From Lumnitzera littorea (lineage: Eukaryota > Streptophyta > Magnoliopsida > Myrtales > Combretaceae), in NCBI GenBank assembly GCA_024138015.1, contig JAMXBB010000004.1:104862718-104926717 (forward strand): a DNA stretch of 64,000 nucleotides, written 5' to 3'. Made by a program: the position numbers and the translations under genes. The stretch's first letter is position 1; each line of letters opens with the position of its first letter. Below, one piece after another: positions 60,161 to 64,000 of this stretch. The notes below the pieces were generated by a model, which saw nothing but the letters and a program-made list of their open reading frames with translations, was not told the DNA's origin and did no database searches.

Positions 60161-63100
60161 GTTGAAGGAGAAATTGGAGGTAATTCTTCGAGACAATGCA
60201 CTTCCACATGGGCTATGGCTATTCAGCATAATCTCAGTGATATGAGGAGAAGAACAGACAACAAGGTTCATTTAAAGCGACGAGTTTCTCTGCATCAAGA
60301 ACCATTGAGAGTTCTTTAGACATGAGTACATACTTCTTTGGCACATTCTTACTTTAACTGCTTTGCTTTTCCTTTTCACTTGCTAAATTTAAAAGTCGGG
60401 TGCCTGGATAACGGCCTGAGTTCTGTTTTTACTTGTATTTCAATACAATATGCAATCATTTGCAGTTTGTAGAACTATGGCTGCCATATTACATCTCAAT
60501 ATAGGCTGCCTGAATTAGATTTCAATTAACTGCAGTATGTGGACATAAGCTTTATGTATCGCTTCATTAAAATCTTGAATTTATGTGGCCAGGTGTAAAA
60601 CTAAATGGCTTGATGGTACATTTAAGGCAGCCTTAGCGGAAGTCTTTCCAAAACTTTCATCCATTGAGTCTGCCCTCATGCCATCATGCTAAACTAAGCT
60701 CTTTAAAATCATAATCTTGCTAGGAACAGCTTGAAGTCGCTATGCATATCTATGTTACATGAAGCAAATATCATGTACTCATTACTAGTTGTTGAACACT
60801 TAGCAAGTTGAACTCTAGAGGAACCTTCATATCCAAATTTTTTATTCAACTAATAACTGTACGAGACTAAAGATTGTTTCACATATAGTCATAAGAGTAC
60901 AAGTCCGAAATTAGTTCCTCAAAAGATGAATCAGCATAAATTCACCATCCATAATACCATCATCATCTGTCACAGAAACAAAATTCCTCTGCTCTTCAGT
61001 GCTCTTTTTGCTGCCAGAACCTATTTAGGTGCTTTATAAACCAAGCTATGCCTACATCAATCTAATCTGCACTTCCATAGCAATGATTCTGGATTTGATT
61101 GATTCTACTATTTACATATCATAACGCATCCATTGCTTCATTAATCCTAGGGAAAGCAAATACAAAGAGTAAATTCCCAAAGAAAATGAGAAAACTTGAC
61201 AGCAAAAGATAAGGAAAAAAGGAATCAATAATGGTTCTTTATCATCTGTCCCTCTTTCTGCCTCTCTATGTAAGTATCTATCTATAGATGCACATGTGCC
61301 CACACACCTCTAGTGTGTGTGCACATGCGAACACATGTTTTAGAAACATTCATCATTCAAAGCACTCTAATAAAAAATAGAAGCACCCTGTGTAGATAGC
61401 CCATGAGTACAAAACCTCAAATTCCTGTGACTTGACTGAGATCCAGTGACCACACCATGATAGAGACAGTTTGCCACATATTGCACAGAAGAATGCCATG
61501 GTGATGTCAATTGCTCTGTAAAATCTTGTGGGGAAGTCATGTAGTAATCAGTAGGGAGGTTGCAGTTGAAGCACCTTTATGTATGTAAATTGATCATGGT
61601 ACTTTTTTAAGGTAAGCAATTATTTTCAGTTATTAATGCATTATAATTTTAGATTCTCTTTGTGAAGAACTAATTTCTCTGGACAAATTCACTGGGCCCT
61701 GAAAATAGAGTTATCACTTAAGTCCTCAGGAAAAAAGCATATATTCATGTATATATTAAAATGACTAGTTTATATCAATAAAAGTCCTAAGAAGAACCCA
61801 AAGTCGTTGACTTAAGTTTTTATGGCTCTTAAACCAACTTTTACAATAGGTGGAGAAAGACATATCTTGATATTGGACAAGCTAGTTTGGTGGTATATTG
61901 CAAATTAGAGAGCTCCGGTGTGACACGAGATGGCAGTCTTGCTAACCAATGAAACCTGTAAAGCCCAACGGAAAAAGCTGTAGTGAAAGTCAGGTGCTTC
62001 CTTTGTTTGCCTTCACCGTCTTCTCAACATAATCATTGGAAATTTTCCAAGTTGGGGGAGAATGCCAATAGAAATGTTAAAAAAGAGAAATGAATCACCA
62101 AACATCATGTATTATTGCCTCAGGAAACTAACTTATGCCCGTCATGTAAGGATACCTGGTTAGGCAAGAACTATGAGCATTATAAACAAAAGCATACTGG
62201 CTAAGAAGAGTAGCGAAACTCCTTAGATTGAACGGCTTGTCCCTGATACGAAACTCCACTCCACAATGCATGACCGACTAGGTCATTCCTAAAGTGAAAG
62301 GAAGCTTTCTCAAATACTTCAACCACATGGAGGGATTTCAATGTCAAAAGTGACATTCAGTAATAAACACATTTGAATATGAGAAACCCTAAAAATTATG
62401 TCAACTCCACGTATAAAAATGGCTTTTTAAAAAAAAAAAAAAAAAAAGAAATTATACACAAATGCTAATCAGATGAGTCATCTTATTTTTCCATACCCAC
62501 TCCATCCCAAAACAGAGCAGTATGTTGATAAAGTATACCTAATAATAATGTAATAATATAAGAAAATGGTTTTTTGTAGAGCTTTATAATTCAGTGAAAT
62601 CAAAGATGCCAACATTAATGTGTATTCTTCTTTTCCTTTTTCCTTTATGTGTTCACTTTCATTTGAATCTTTAATCTAGCTGGTCACCGTGAAAATCTCT
62701 CTAATTTATGTTTTTTCATTGGAAATCTAACAAAATCTCTCATTATGATTATAAGACAGTCTGATCACTTACCTCCAGTTGGCTTTAGATGTTTTGAGAT
62801 TTTACTTGTATAATTATATGATTGCAGATGCTGGAAGAAATGCGGTTGCATGTTTGATTCCAGCTAAAAGAGTGACTAATTAGAGGCTTAACAATTAAGC
62901 AGCCGGAATTATACTTGGAACAGCGTCCATAGATAGGGGTTGTCTGGCTTAAGAACTTAACTTAGTTGCCGCCGTCAATAGACTTGACATAGTTGTCTGG
63001 CCAGGGTGTAATGGTAAAGGGTTATATGTTCATTAGGCCCACCTTGTGGTGTGAGGGATTTATTTTGAATTTAAGCTAAAAATTTGTGTCTTTGCATAAT

Positions 63101-63250
63101 TTTGATTTAGCAGCTAGTGTCTAAGAAACTTATGATTTGGGTTTGCGTTTCTTTTTTGCGGTGATATATTTCATTAGTGGGTTTTGGTTGGCTGCTGCCG
63201 TAATGAAAATACTTTTGCTGGTTAACATTTATATGAATTATTGAAAGCAT
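60161..63250 (+). other. Fourth copy of TNL 3'-flank sequence
   Basis: 60175-60208 resembles 26854-26886 (TAATTCTTCGAGACAATGCA). 60990-61120 resembles 7425-7580. 62640-63240 resembles 8640-9270, including TTGCAGATGCTGGAAG at 62822 and the GGTTTTGG(A/T)TGGCT block. No TIR, NB-ARC or LRR sequence remains on its left, so the gene it belonged to is missing or replaced by the copia fragment and hAT-like element. Confidence 0.5.
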
Positions 63251-64000
63251 TTCTACTTTCCATTATCTCCTTTTCTTTCTCTAAGGATAAACTTTTATAT
63301 CATGTTTGGTACAAAGAAATGGTCTAAAATAGAAAAAAAATAAGAAAAAGTATTTCCTATATTTAACAGTGGCAATGAAATGGGATGGAATAAAATAATA
63401 TTAAATGCTTAAATATAATTATTCATAAAAAATATCCTTAAATATTATATGTTATAATTTTTTTAATATTAAAAAAATAACTTTAATTAATCACAATTAA
63501 TGAAGTAGAAATGTGATTCCACCTTCTCAAGGGTGAACTTGAATTCACCTTTAAAGCAGCAATGATTGATCTCATTGAATCGCGATTCTGAATTTCAAAT
63601 GTACTTTTAAATATGAAGAATGGAAATAAAATCTAAAATTGTGATTCCACTCTGGACAATTCCTTAAAGACAAGACGTAACATAAGAAAAGGGAAGGAGA
63701 TACTGTAGGTTGCCTACGGTCTCATTGATTATAGACTAACATTTTTGTGATTTGGAACCAATATCTAATGGTGGTGGTAACTATTTAATGATATCAATTG
63801 ATATTTCTCCATTATTCAATGATTTAGCTAAAACAAAACTTGATAACATGTTGATTTACGGAAAAGAGTATAATTAAAACTCTTTAGGAATAAAATAGTG
63901 AAGTAATAATTATTCCTCATAATTATTTAAAGATCATATAATTTGATACGAAAATATGTTGTAAAAAATAAAAGAATAGGTATATTGTTTCTATAAAGGA
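63251..64000. other. AT-rich sequence, nothing recognised
   Basis: I see no gene, RNA or clear repeat partner in these 750 bases. Confidence 0.6.

Overview
The window looks like a eudicot nuclear genome, probably a woody species. It is AT-rich, carries two intron-containing TIR-NBS-LRR (TNL) genes of the flax L6-like type, and is filled with Ty3/gypsy and copia LTR retrotransposon remains. TIR-type NLRs are abundant in eudicots and largely missing from grasses. I see no bacterial operon, CRISPR array, tRNA or rRNA gene. No species call is justified from sequence alone.

Layout. (1) 1-2340: AT-rich, no gene recognised. (2) 2664-6521: TNL gene 1 (four exons, + strand), followed by a 3' flank with a conserved splice-bounded 41-nt micro-exon. 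(3) 9452-21418: an almost complete, coding-dead Athila-type Ty3/gypsy element on the minus strand, inserted into the 3' flank of gene 1. It has both LTRs, a tRNA-Asp-type primer binding site, a polypurine tract, gag-pol remains, an extra ORF in the env position and two families of internal tandem repeat. (4) 21895-24480: a segment duplicated at 54848-58374. (5) 24575-26920: a TNL unit that kept promoter-like and 3'-flank sequence but lost its coding body. (6) 27265-31084: TNL gene 2 (four exons, +), paralogous to gene 1. (7) 31085-37084: repeated TNL 3'-flank sequence and a truncated LRR pseudogene (34385-35830). (8) 37085-52720: a nested transposon stack on the minus strand. Gypsy element A has its integrase region split by gypsy element B (38763-48562). 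The 5' LTR of B is in turn split by a 3.45-kb probable solo LTR, C (44259-47709). (9) 52721-63250: more TNL-flank sequence, the second copy of the duplicated segment with a 1.1-kb insert, a hAT-like non-autonomous element, a truncated copia element and another TNL 3'-flank copy. (10) 63251-64000: nothing recognised.

How it fits together: this is a resistance-gene cluster growing by tandem duplication of a TNL plus flank unit. Copies have been conserved, gutted, truncated or separated by retrotransposons. The two surviving genes share blocks of NB-ARC sequence that are identical by eye, beside a much more divergent TIR exon and LRR region. This pattern points to gene conversion or recent unequal exchange. 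I found no convincing undescribed system. The most interesting signals are the conversion mosaic, the gutted TNL, the conserved 3' micro-exon, the three-level insertion stack with readable target duplications, and the palindromic tandem repeats shared between the internal region and LTRs of the Athila element. All alignments were made by eye.
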